Shown: positions 16,857 through 24,182 of the stretch, in pieces | Position numbering within the stretch: the stretch's first letter is position 1 | How the letters are laid out: every line of letters begins with the position of its first letter | Assembly: GCA_900540895.1 (NCBI GenBank) | Contig: UQHV01000014.1 | Location: 1 to 64,000 of the forward strand | Direction: 5' to 3' | Origin: an uncultured Collinsella sp. | GTDB taxonomy: Bacteria; Actinomycetota; Coriobacteriia; Coriobacteriales; Coriobacteriaceae | DNA length: 64,000 nucleotides | Notes under the pieces: model-generated | What the model was told of the DNA's origin: nothing | Databases searched by the model: none | What the model saw: the letters and a program-made list of their open reading frames with translations, nothing else | Program-made: the position numbers and the translations under genes

Positions 16857-17738
16857 CTACACCTTCTCGGGGACGTACTTGCCCAAGAGGCCGGCAGGCT
16901 TGACGAGCAGGACGATGATCAAAACACCAAAGACGATGGAGTTGGCAAGGCTCGTGGAAATGTAAGCCTGCGCCATCGCCTCGATGATGCCGATGAGAAT
17001 GCCACCGACAAAGGCACCGGGGATGGAGCCGATGCCGCCGAAGACGGCGGCGTCGAAGGCCTTGATGCCAGGCATGGCACCCGTCGTGGGCTGCAGCACC
17101 GGCGAGTAGGAGCACAGGAGCACACCGGCGATGGCGGCAAGGGCGGAGCCGATGGCGAACGTCATCGAGATGGTGCGGTTGACGTTGATGCCCATGAGCT
17201 GAGCGGCGGCCTTGTCCTCGGACACGGCGCGCATGGCCTTGCCCATCTTGGTCTTACCTGTAAAGAACATCAGTCCGGCCATGATAACCAGGCAGGCGAC
17301 GATGGTGACGAGCGAGACGGCGCTTACGTTGAACTTGGCCAAGAACTCCGGCACCTGGAAGGTGACGAGCGAAGTGAAGTTCTTGGGCGTGGCGCCCCAC
17401 AGAAGCTGCGCGGCGTTCTGCAGGAAGTAAGACACGCCGATAGCCGTGATCAGAACGGCCAGCGGGCCTGCTTGGCGCAGCGGCTTATAGGCCAGACCCT
17501 CGATGAGAACGCCGAGAACGGTACAGACCACACAAGAAAGAATTACAGATGCCCAGCCCGGGAGGCCGAGATACGACGTGGCACAGAACGAGACATAGGC
17601 ACCGACCATGATGACGTCGCCGTGAGCGAAGTTCAGCATCTTGGCGATACCGTAGACCATGGTGTAGCCCAACGCGATGATGGCGTAGACGCTGCCCATG
17701 GACAGGCCGTTGACCAGGTATTGGATAAAGACCGTCAT
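16857..17738 (-). CDS. livH: Branched-chain amino-acid ABC transporter permease LivH
   Basis: Membrane permease of the Liv importer, 293 aa, about 8 transmembrane helices. It starts MTVFIQYLVNGLSMGSVYAI, a near-consensus LivH N-terminus, and contains MLNFAHGDVIMVGAY, the coupling helix KAMRAVSEDKAAAQLMGI and GGIGSIPGAFVGG. ATG 17738 is preferred: GGGGG lies 9 bases upstream, whereas the extension to 17831 has no ribosome site. It is separated from livJ by about 140 bases with an attenuator-like hairpin. Confidence 0.95.
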   Translation of the reverse strand: MTVFIQYLVNGLSMGSVYAIIALGYTMVYGIAKMLNFAHGDVIMVGAYVSFCATSYLGLPGWASVILSCVVCTVLGVLIEGLAYKPLRQAGPLAVLITAIGVSYFLQNAAQLLWGATPKNFTSLVTFQVPEFLAKFNVSAVSLVTIVACLVIMAGLMFFTGKTKMGKAMRAVSEDKAAAQLMGINVNRTISMTFAIGSALAAIAGVLLCSYSPVLQPTTGAMPGIKAFDAAVFGGIGSIPGAFVGGILIGIIEAMAQAYISTSLANSIVFGVLIIVLLVKPAGLLGKYVPEKV

Positions 17739-17815
17739 GTTCCACATCCCCCTTTCGAATAGGTTTCCAGTTGATGTATGAAACAGGGACGTTACGCTGT
17801 CCCTAGATACCAAGC

Positions 17816-17845
17816 AAGCAGGGAAGGCCAAAACCTCCCCTGCTT
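17816..17845 (-). terminator. Hairpin between livJ and livHMGF
   Basis: Arms aagcagggaagg and cctcccctgctt pair at 11 of 12 positions with a 6-base loop. The minus-strand sequence after it lacks a U-tract (GCTTGGT), so a leaky terminator or a 3' stabiliser of livJ mRNA is likely. It would allow more binding protein than permease. Confidence 0.55.
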
Positions 17846-17877
17846 GGGATCAAAACCGCTCTATGTAAGGCGGCCAA

Positions 17878-19065
17878 TTAGGCCTGTACGTACTTGCCGT
17901 CGGTGATGACGTACGCCGTGGGTTCCTTCTGGACCTGGCCCTTATCGTTCCAGGTGAGCTTGCCGGTCAGACCGTCAACGGTAATCTTGAGCATAGCCTT
18001 GGACAGCTTCTCGGCGGCCTCGGTCGGGTCGGCGTCGACACCAAGACCGGCCTCCTTGAGGGCCTCGGCCACCGCGTGCACGCCGTCGTAGGCGTCGGCG
18101 GCAAACTGGTCGGGGGTATCGCCGTACTTATCCTTGTAGGCGTTGACGAAGTCGGCGTTCTTCTCGTCGTCGGCGGAGAACGGGGTCATGAGCAGCAGAC
18201 CCTCGGCAAGAGAGGTGTCGAAGCCCTCAACGCCCAGGATGCCGTCCATGCCGTCGCAGCCCATCATCTTGACGTCGTAGCCCATGTCCTTGGCGTTCTT
18301 GAGCAGGACGGACGCCGGCGTGTAGTAGATCGGCGCAAAGATCATGGTGGCGCCGGCCTGCTTTGCCTTGGTCAGCTGGTTGGTAAAGCTTGTGGCGGAG
18401 TCGTCCTTAAAGGTCTCCTCGTCAACAATCTCGAGCTTGGACTCAGCGGCCTGAGCCTTAAAGGAATCTGCGATGCCCGAAGAATAGGCGTCGCCGGAGT
18501 TATAGAACAGCACGAACTTCTCGTCCGCATACTTCTGCGCCAGGAACTTGGCAGCGTTGACACCCTGGTTGGGGTCGGTGAAGCAAACCTGGAAGACGCA
18601 ATCCTTGCCGTCGGTGACGTCCTCGGAGGACGCGGACGGGGTGATCATGAACGTCTTGGGGTCGTTACCGCACTCTGCGGCAACGGCAACCGACGCACCC
18701 GTGGTGGTCGGGCCGACGAGGGCCTGCATGCCCCAGTCGAGCAGGGTGTTGAAGGCGTTGACGGCCTTCTCGCCATCGGCCTGGTCATCCTCGGCCTTGC
18801 TGGCAAGCGGCAGCTCCTTGGTCGAAAAATCCTTGCAGCCAAGCTCGACACCCTGGGTAACGGACTTGCCGTAGGACGCGTTGGCGCCGGTCAGCGGGCC
18901 GATGGTGCCGATCTTAAACGAAGCGTCGCCCGAAGCGGAACCGCTGTCGCCGCCGTTGGAGGAGCAGCCAGCTAGAATGGACATCGCCCCCAGACCTGCT
19001 GCGCTCGCGATAACGCTCCTGCGATTCATAACAGGGTTCAATGACTTACCGGTGAGGCTCGACAT
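17878..19065 (-). CDS. livJ: Branched-chain amino-acid ABC transporter substrate-binding lipoprotein
   Basis: Extracellular receptor of the Liv importer, 395 aa. The N-terminus has paired arginines (MNRRSVIASAAGLG) and a lipobox ILAGCSS with Cys at about residue 34, so the protein is exported, perhaps through Tat, and lipid-anchored. The mature part is a type I periplasmic-binding fold: FKIGTIGPLTGANASYGKS, DDQADGEKAVN, GPTTTGASVAVA, FAPIYYTPASVLLKNAKDMG and DQFAADAYDGVHAVAEAL. The start at 19065 has GAGAGGAGA upstream. A partial relative of this gene survives at 19337-19532. Confidence 0.94.
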   Translation of the reverse strand: MSSLTGKSLNPVMNRRSVIASAAGLGAMSILAGCSSNGGDSGSASGDASFKIGTIGPLTGANASYGKSVTQGVELGCKDFSTKELPLASKAEDDQADGEKAVNAFNTLLDWGMQALVGPTTTGASVAVAAECGNDPKTFMITPSASSEDVTDGKDCVFQVCFTDPNQGVNAAKFLAQKYADEKFVLFYNSGDAYSSGIADSFKAQAAESKLEIVDEETFKDDSATSFTNQLTKAKQAGATMIFAPIYYTPASVLLKNAKDMGYDVKMMGCDGMDGILGVEGFDTSLAEGLLLMTPFSADDEKNADFVNAYKDKYGDTPDQFAADAYDGVHAVAEALKEAGLGVDADPTEAAEKLSKAMLKITVDGLTGKLTWNDKGQVQKEPTAYVITDGKYVQA

Positions 19066-19087
19066 GCGGCTCTCCTCTCAAATCTCG

Positions 19088-19108
19088 TCGGGTTTCGGTT
19101 ACCCGACA
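19088..19108. promoter_or_regulatory. Hairpin in the livJ leader
   Basis: Inverted repeat gtcgggt-ttcggtt-acccgac close to 20 bases upstream of the livJ start. It could be part of a leader regulatory structure or a remnant terminator. No known riboswitch was recognised. Confidence 0.35.
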
Positions 19109-19336
19109 GGCCATCCTTCGCCGTGTTCGGCGTTCGCAAAATAGTAGACGCTTTAGTTAGGAAAAGTGGCGGTTATTTCGACTTTTCTTTGGATTTGTTC
19201 ATTTATCCATATTTCTGCGTATTTCTATTGCTTTATGCAGTAATGCCACTTTATTGTGTAAAAGCAATGTTTCCGTTCTGTTACAGACATCCCCGCCCTG
19301 CATAAAACAGCCTCACCGGTCGCGCTTTATGCGCGC

Positions 19337-19532
19337 TTAGGCGGCGATGTACTTGCCGTCCTGGATCACATAGGCTGTCCATGCCGTCGGCACCCATTAG
19401 TGTCATGTCGTAGCTCATGTCCTTGGCGTTCTTGAGCAAAACGGACGCTGGGGTGTAATAGATCGGGGCAAAAATAAGCGTGGCTCCGACAAGGAAACTC
19501 CTGCGGTTAAGTACGTTGTTGATGCTAAACAT
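19337..19532 (-). pseudogene. Internally deleted livJ-like binding-protein gene
   Basis: ATG 19532 with a good GGGGG ribosome site opens MFSINNVLNRRSFLVGA, a signal-peptide start. It then jumps directly to TLIFAPIYYTPASVLLKNAK...GADGMD, which matches livJ residues around 215-262. After a second jump, and in another frame, TAYVIQDGKYIAA and a TAA stop match the livJ C-terminus (TAYVITDGKYVQA). Three pieces of a once complete paralogue thus remain in order, with two large internal deletions. The product cannot bind ligand. The 5' end differs from livJ, so the parent was a distinct paralogue. Confidence 0.85.
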
Positions 19533-19782
19533 GGTGTCCCCCTTTTCGCTGGCCGCGGTGCGGCCGTCTTGCGGTACAGGGCAAACCTTATGGTGCAAAC
19601 GTTGACAGTTTGTTACGGAGTTCCGTTTGTAGCGAGCATGTTTCCAATGTTTCCGCAGCGTTTCGGGGGTGCCGTTTTGTGCGACTCCTGTTGCCTGGCG
19701 AGCACGCGCCCTCTGTTCACGCTAGAATGCACTCAACCTTTAAGCGGTTAATCCATCCATAAGATGCACGAAGGAGCTATCT

Positions 19783-21126
19783 ATGAGCGAACCCCTGCGC
19801 ACCGTGAACGTCGGCCTCATCGGTCTGGGAACCGTCGGCGGCGGCGTGGCCCGTCTGATCAAGAGCCACCACGATGAGTACCTGGCAGCCTACGGCATCG
19901 ACCTTAAGCTGACCCGCGCCTGCGCGCTTGCCTGGGAGCAGGCCGAGGCAGCCGGTATTGAGCGTGAGGCCTTTACGAGCGACTGGCACGATGTCGTCAC
20001 CGACCCCGCCGTCGACATCGTCGTCGAGCTCATCGGCGGCGAGCACCCCGCGACCGAAATCTTCACCACCGCCTTCGAGAACGGCAAGCACGTCGTCTCT
20101 GCCAACAAGGCCCTGCTGGGCCGTCATGTCGAGACGCTCGCCGAGAAGGCGCGCGCGTGCGGCGTGCAGATTAAGTGCGAGGCCAGCTGCGGCGGTGGCA
20201 TCCCCATTGTCAGCACGCTCGAGCACGACCTGGTGGGCAACAAGATCCTGACCATCGCCGGCATTCTCAACGGTACCACCAACTATATCCTGTCGCGCAT
20301 GGACGCCGAGGGCGCCGATTACGCCGATGTGCTTGCCGACGCGCAGGCCAAGGGCTATGCCGAGGCCGACCCGTCCGCCGACGTCGACGGCTTCGACGCC
20401 GCCAGCAAGACGGCAATCCTCGCTTCCATCGGCTTTGGCACCCGCGTGACCACCGACGATGTCTACCAACAGGGTATCCGTACCATCGGCGCCGAGGACA
20501 TCGCCCAGGCCCGCGAGCTCGGCTACACCATCAAGCTGCTGGGCATCGCACGCAACACCGACGCCGGCGTCGACGTCCGCGTGCATCCCACGCTCATCCC
20601 GGCAGACCATATGCTCGCCAAGGTCAACGGCGCCATGAACGCCGTCTACGTGGTGGGTGACGCCGTGGGCGAGACCATGTTCTACGGCGCTGGCGCAGGC
20701 TCCTTCCCCACCGCGAGCGCCGTCGTGGGCGATATCCTATCGCTCTCCGAGCAGATCAGCCGCGGCGTGGCTCCGCTGCCCGAGATTGAGCCCTACGGTC
20801 ACAACCTCGCCTTTAAGCCCATGGACGAACTCCAGACCAAGTACTATGTGCGCCTGAAGGTCGCCGACCGCGTAGGTGCCCTGTCCGAGACGGTCGACAT
20901 CTTTGCCAAGCACAACATCTCGATCTCGCTCATCAACCAGGTCGAGGACGGCAAGTCGGGCGTCAGCGATGCCTGCTCGGTCATCTTCTTGACGCACCGC
21001 GCACTCGAGAAGGACGTCCAGGCTGCCGCCGCCGAACTTGCCAGCGTCGACTGCGTGGCCGAGGTCGCCAACGTCCTGCGCATCGAGGACGTTGAGGCCT
21101 GGACCGAAGGCGTTATGGCGAACTAG
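19783..21126 (+). CDS. hom: Homoserine dehydrogenase
   Basis: NAD(P)-dependent reduction of aspartate semialdehyde to homoserine, the branch point to threonine, methionine and isoleucine. The 447-aa protein has the Rossmann start VGLIGLGTVGGGVARL, the catalytic-domain motif GILNGTTNYILSRM, AQAKGYAEADPSADVDGFDAASK, and a C-terminal ACT domain (VADRVGALSETVDIFAKHNISI region) that usually binds threonine for feedback inhibition. Start GAAGGAGCTATCT-ATG is clear. It stands alone, without thrB or thrC adjacent, and ends in its own terminator. Confidence 0.96.
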   Translation: MSEPLRTVNVGLIGLGTVGGGVARLIKSHHDEYLAAYGIDLKLTRACALAWEQAEAAGIEREAFTSDWHDVVTDPAVDIVVELIGGEHPATEIFTTAFENGKHVVSANKALLGRHVETLAEKARACGVQIKCEASCGGGIPIVSTLEHDLVGNKILTIAGILNGTTNYILSRMDAEGADYADVLADAQAKGYAEADPSADVDGFDAASKTAILASIGFGTRVTTDDVYQQGIRTIGAEDIAQARELGYTIKLLGIARNTDAGVDVRVHPTLIPADHMLAKVNGAMNAVYVVGDAVGETMFYGAGAGSFPTASAVVGDILSLSEQISRGVAPLPEIEPYGHNLAFKPMDELQTKYYVRLKVADRVGALSETVDIFAKHNISISLINQVEDGKSGVSDACSVIFLTHRALEKDVQAAAAELASVDCVAEVANVLRIEDVEAWTEGVMAN

Positions 21127-21156
21127 CCCAACGCTCGCCTAGCAATACGCGCCTTG

Positions 21157-21191
21157 AGGGCTCCCGTCCGATGTAGGACGGGAGCCCTTTT
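21157..21191 (+). terminator. Terminator of hom
   Basis: Stem agggctcccgtcc / ggacgggagccct with loop gatgta, followed by TTTTG, 31 bases after the hom stop. Confidence 0.9.
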
Positions 21192-21340
21192 GTCACCTGC
21201 CGTAAGCACAACGGCAGAGCATATTTGCGCGAGCCGCTCATCGGTAACGCGGGCTACCGTTCACCGATATGCAAACGCGGCCGATTCCGGCTACCGCTAC
21301 GCTGAGCTGCGTATGTCCGCCCGCGATGAGAGGAAGCACC

Positions 21341-22090
21341 ATGTTGCTCGAGGGCAAGAAAGCAATCATCACCGGAGGCACGCGCGGTATCGGCTATGCG
21401 ATCGCCTGCCGTTTTATCGAGGAAGGCGCTGCCGTCACCGTCTTTGGCTCACGCCAGGAGACTGCCGACGCGGCCGTTGAGAAGTTGGCGGCCGCCTATC
21501 CCGACGCCAAGGTCTGGGGCCGCTCCTGCGACCTCACCTCGCTCGAGGCCGTGACCGAGGCCTTTACCCAGGCTGCAGCCGATATGGGCGGTTTGGATAC
21601 AGTCGTCAACAATGCCGGCATCTCCCAGCGCTCACCCCTTTTGGACTACACGGCCGAGGAGTTCGCTAAGGTTATGGACCTCAACGTCGTCGCCGTCTTT
21701 AATGGCCACCAGGCAGCCGCCAAGATCATGACCGAGGCAGGTCATGGCGGCACCATCACCACCACGAGTTCGATGGTCGCCAAGTACGGTCAGCCCTCCG
21801 GCGTTGGCTATCCCACGTCCAAGTTTGCCGTCAACGGTATGGTCCAGTCGCTCTCGCGCGAGCTCGCCCCCATGGGCATCCGCGTCAACGCCGTCGCGCC
21901 TGGCGTAACCAAGACCGATATGGTCGCCAACCTGCCCGAAGAGGTTATTAAGCCCATCGTCGCCACCATTCCGCTGGGTCGCATGGGCGAGCCCGAGGAT
22001 GTCGCCAACGCCTTTGTTTTCCTGGCGAGCGACATGTCCTCCTACGTCACGGGCGCCGTGCTCCCCGTCGACGGAGCCGCCCGCTCTTAA
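21341..22090 (+). CDS. Short-chain dehydrogenase/reductase, BaiA-like
   Basis: Classical SDR of 249 aa. NAD(P)-binding motif ITGGTRGIGYAIA near residue 10, structural NNAGIS, catalytic Ser in TTSSMVAKYG, and YxxxK in GVGYPTSKFAV, followed by RVNAVAPGVTKTDM. From memory of the family, the cofactor region (TVFGSRQETADAA, KLAAAYPDA) and MDLNVVAVFNG strongly resemble BaiA-type 3-alpha-hydroxysteroid dehydrogenases of bile-acid-converting clostridia. Generic 3-oxoacyl-ACP or sugar reductase activity cannot be excluded. Start ATG 21341 has GAGAGGAAGC upstream; the 72-base extension is not supported. It is followed by a hairpin and then the palindrome array. Confidence 0.85.
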   Translation: MLLEGKKAIITGGTRGIGYAIACRFIEEGAAVTVFGSRQETADAAVEKLAAAYPDAKVWGRSCDLTSLEAVTEAFTQAAADMGGLDTVVNNAGISQRSPLLDYTAEEFAKVMDLNVVAVFNGHQAAAKIMTEAGHGGTITTTSSMVAKYGQPSGVGYPTSKFAVNGMVQSLSRELAPMGIRVNAVAPGVTKTDMVANLPEEVIKPIVATIPLGRMGEPEDVANAFVFLASDMSSYVTGAVLPVDGAARS

Positions 22091-22132
22091 GGGACCACAA
22101 GCCTCAGCTCCCAGCCTCAACATAGTCCAACA

Positions 22133-22177
22133 AAGAAGGCGCGCCGTCTGCATCAACTGCAGGCAGCGCGCCTTCTT
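22133..22177 (+). terminator. Hairpin terminator of the SDR gene
   Basis: Twelve-base arms aagaaggcgcgc and gcgcgccttctt with a 21-base loop, followed by CTGTTT. It lies 42 bases after the SDR stop. Confidence 0.7.
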
Positions 22178-22186
22178 CTGTTTGAA

Positions 22187-22422
22187 AGGGAAGCTGTGTC
22201 CCGCAGTCCCGACTCAGACCGGGACGCAGCTTCCCTCAGGGCCATGTTTCGGAAAGAGCGCCCCGTTTTGAACGCCGATTCTGGGATACCGTTTCCGCAA
22301 CGGGTCTCTCGCGGAAACTGCATCCCACTCTGAGCGCCCATTCCGGGACACAGTTTCCCAACGGCCCCCGTTTCGGAAACCACATCCCGTTCCGAGCCTT
22401 CAAAGCGGGACGCGGCTTCCCC
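22187..22422. repeat. Tandem array of four palindromic units
   Basis: Eight half-sites of the type cgggac(a/g)c(a/g)g(c/t)ttcc alternate in orientation and form four hairpins of 47-50 bases: 22187-22236, 22250-22298, 22311-22360 and 22374-22422. Each has a central spacer of 16-17 bases, and spacers 2-4 are themselves related (gaacgccgattc, gagcgcccattc, gagccttcaaag). Arms pair well, and differences are often compensated. The array fills the gap between the convergent SDR and antiporter genes and ends 14 bases from the antiporter stop codon. No ORF is supported within it. It looks like a REP/REPIN cluster. Confidence 0.85.
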
Positions 22423-22435
22423 GAGAGAGTATCGA

Positions 22436-23998
22436 CTACTTGCCGTCGTCGTCCTCGGCTTCTTCTCTTGCATAGAGCTCCAGCATGCGGCGGCGGTATT
22501 CGTGCACGGCGAGCTTGGCGCGCTCCAGGCGGCGGCGCTCACGCGGAGTCAGCTTGGACGGGTCGACCTCGTCTCCATAGGTCTTATCGGCAAGCAGGTG
22601 CGCCGCGTCCACGATGCGGGCATCGATGTGGCCGCTCGCTGCCTCGGCGGAAAGACGCTCGGCAATCGTATCGAGCGTAGGCAGGCCCTCGAATACGCGA
22701 CCGTGCCCATGCGAGGTCAGCAGCTCGTGCTCGCGTGCGAGCAGGCTCGCCAAATCGTGATGGGCGCGCAGGATGTCGAGCGCATCGGATGGATGCTCGG
22801 CAACCTCTGCCACGGCAGCGACCGGTGCGGCGTCGACCACGCGGTAGAAGAGCTGCGCGAGCAGCGGCATCAAGAACACCGTGATGGCGCCGGCGGCAAC
22901 CATGACCGACGCAATATCTTGCGACAGCGCGCCCGCGTTGACGGCAACGCTTGTCACGGCAACGATGATCGGCAGAGCCGTGGTGCAGTACAGGGCCACG
23001 GTAATGCGACCATACGCCGACACATCTCGCGTCGCAGGGCAAATGCTCATAGAGATGAGAATGGGCACGGCGCGAATAATCAACAACGCCACGATAAAGC
23101 CCGCGAGCAAGCCCGGGCGCGACGCCACAGCCGTCAGGTCGATCTTTGCGCCCGATACGGTAAAGAACACCGGAATCAAAAAGCCGTAGGCCAGGCCGTC
23201 GAGCTTGGTCTCGAGCGTATGGTTGCCCTCGGGGATGATATAGCGCAGGACAAAGCCGGCGGCAAAAGAACCCAACACGATGTCGAGATCAAAGACGGCA
23301 GAGAACGCCACGAGCGTGACCAGGATGAGCACCGTCAGGCGCACGAAGGTCTGCGACGTGGTGTCGGCGCGTTCCTCGATAAACGCAAAGAAGCGGCTGC
23401 CGACGCGCTTGGAGCGGCTTGGGACCACAGCCAGCAACACGCAAACCACCGCAAACAAGCCAAGGATTACGAGCGTTTGGATGCCAGTGCGGGCAGACAG
23501 CAGCACCGACATGGCGAGCACGGGACCGAGCTCGCCCCAAGTGCCATACGCGAGAATCGAGTCGCCAACGCGCGTGCCGGCGAGCGAGCGCTCGCGCATG
23601 ATGGGCACAAGCGTACCGAGCGCCGTGGAAGTAAGGGCAAGCGTCACGGCGATACCGTCGAAATGACTGACCGAGAACCACGGGGTAAAGCGCACGGCAA
23701 GCCAGGCGATACCAAACGTGACGACCCACGTCGCCAAGCCGTAGCGCCCCTCCACACCCGTGATGCTCTTGGGGTCGATCTCAAAGCCGGCAAGCAGGAA
23801 CAAAAAGGCCAGGCCGAGCTCGGACACGAGCGAGACCTCGGCATCTACATGGATAATGTCGAGCATATGGGGTCCCAGCACCGCGCCGAACACGAGCAAA
23901 AAGACCGTCTCGGGAACGGGCTTTCCGGGAATCGCCGAGGCGATGAAAGGACTCGCAAAGGCCACGAGTGCAATGATGGCGAGTGAAACGAATGCCAT
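22436..23998 (-). CDS. CPA2-family cation:proton antiporter
   Basis: Integral membrane protein of 520 aa. About 12-13 hydrophobic helices fill residues 1-390 (start MAFVSLAIIALVAFASPFIA, then GKPVPETVFLLVFGAVLGP, LAFLFLLAGFEID). The FLLAGFEID stretch and the later FAAGFVLRYIIPEG and FLIPVFFTVSGAKIDL are characteristic of CPA2 (KefB/GerN/NapA) exchangers of Na+ or K+ for protons. The C-terminal ~130 residues are soluble, charged and helical (RERRRLERAKLAVHEYRRRM), with no recognisable RCK/TrkA-N nucleotide site. It is divergent from purL and convergent with the SDR gene. Confidence 0.88.
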   Translation of the reverse strand: MAFVSLAIIALVAFASPFIASAIPGKPVPETVFLLVFGAVLGPHMLDIIHVDAEVSLVSELGLAFLFLLAGFEIDPKSITGVEGRYGLATWVVTFGIAWLAVRFTPWFSVSHFDGIAVTLALTSTALGTLVPIMRERSLAGTRVGDSILAYGTWGELGPVLAMSVLLSARTGIQTLVILGLFAVVCVLLAVVPSRSKRVGSRFFAFIEERADTTSQTFVRLTVLILVTLVAFSAVFDLDIVLGSFAAGFVLRYIIPEGNHTLETKLDGLAYGFLIPVFFTVSGAKIDLTAVASRPGLLAGFIVALLIIRAVPILISMSICPATRDVSAYGRITVALYCTTALPIIVAVTSVAVNAGALSQDIASVMVAAGAITVFLMPLLAQLFYRVVDAAPVAAVAEVAEHPSDALDILRAHHDLASLLAREHELLTSHGHGRVFEGLPTLDTIAERLSAEAASGHIDARIVDAAHLLADKTYGDEVDPSKLTPRERRRLERAKLAVHEYRRRMLELYAREEAEDDDGK

Positions 23999-24182
23999 GT
24001 GATGCCTTTCTCTTGTTTGCGCTTCACTGTAGCACCCTCGCCGTCCTCAACGCGCCGCGAGCTGTCGTATCATAGTGAGGTTTACAAACATGTGGCTCAA
24101 GGCGACCGCAGGGCAGACCCCGCAAACCGACCGTTGCCGCATACCGTACCGTACGCCCAACCGATCAGGAAGGCAGGAACCA

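Noticed and set aside
15720..17762. 680-codon plus-strand open frame
   Set aside because: It runs antisense through livG, livM and livH; it is a His/Asp/Gly-rich shadow caused by GC codon bias.
22187..22422. Possible CRISPR array
   Set aside because: The units are internal palindromes with similar, not unique, spacers; no leader or cas gene is present.
24000..24182. Purine riboswitch or PurR boxes before purL
   Set aside because: No conserved aptamer junction sequence or paired PurBox was found by eye.
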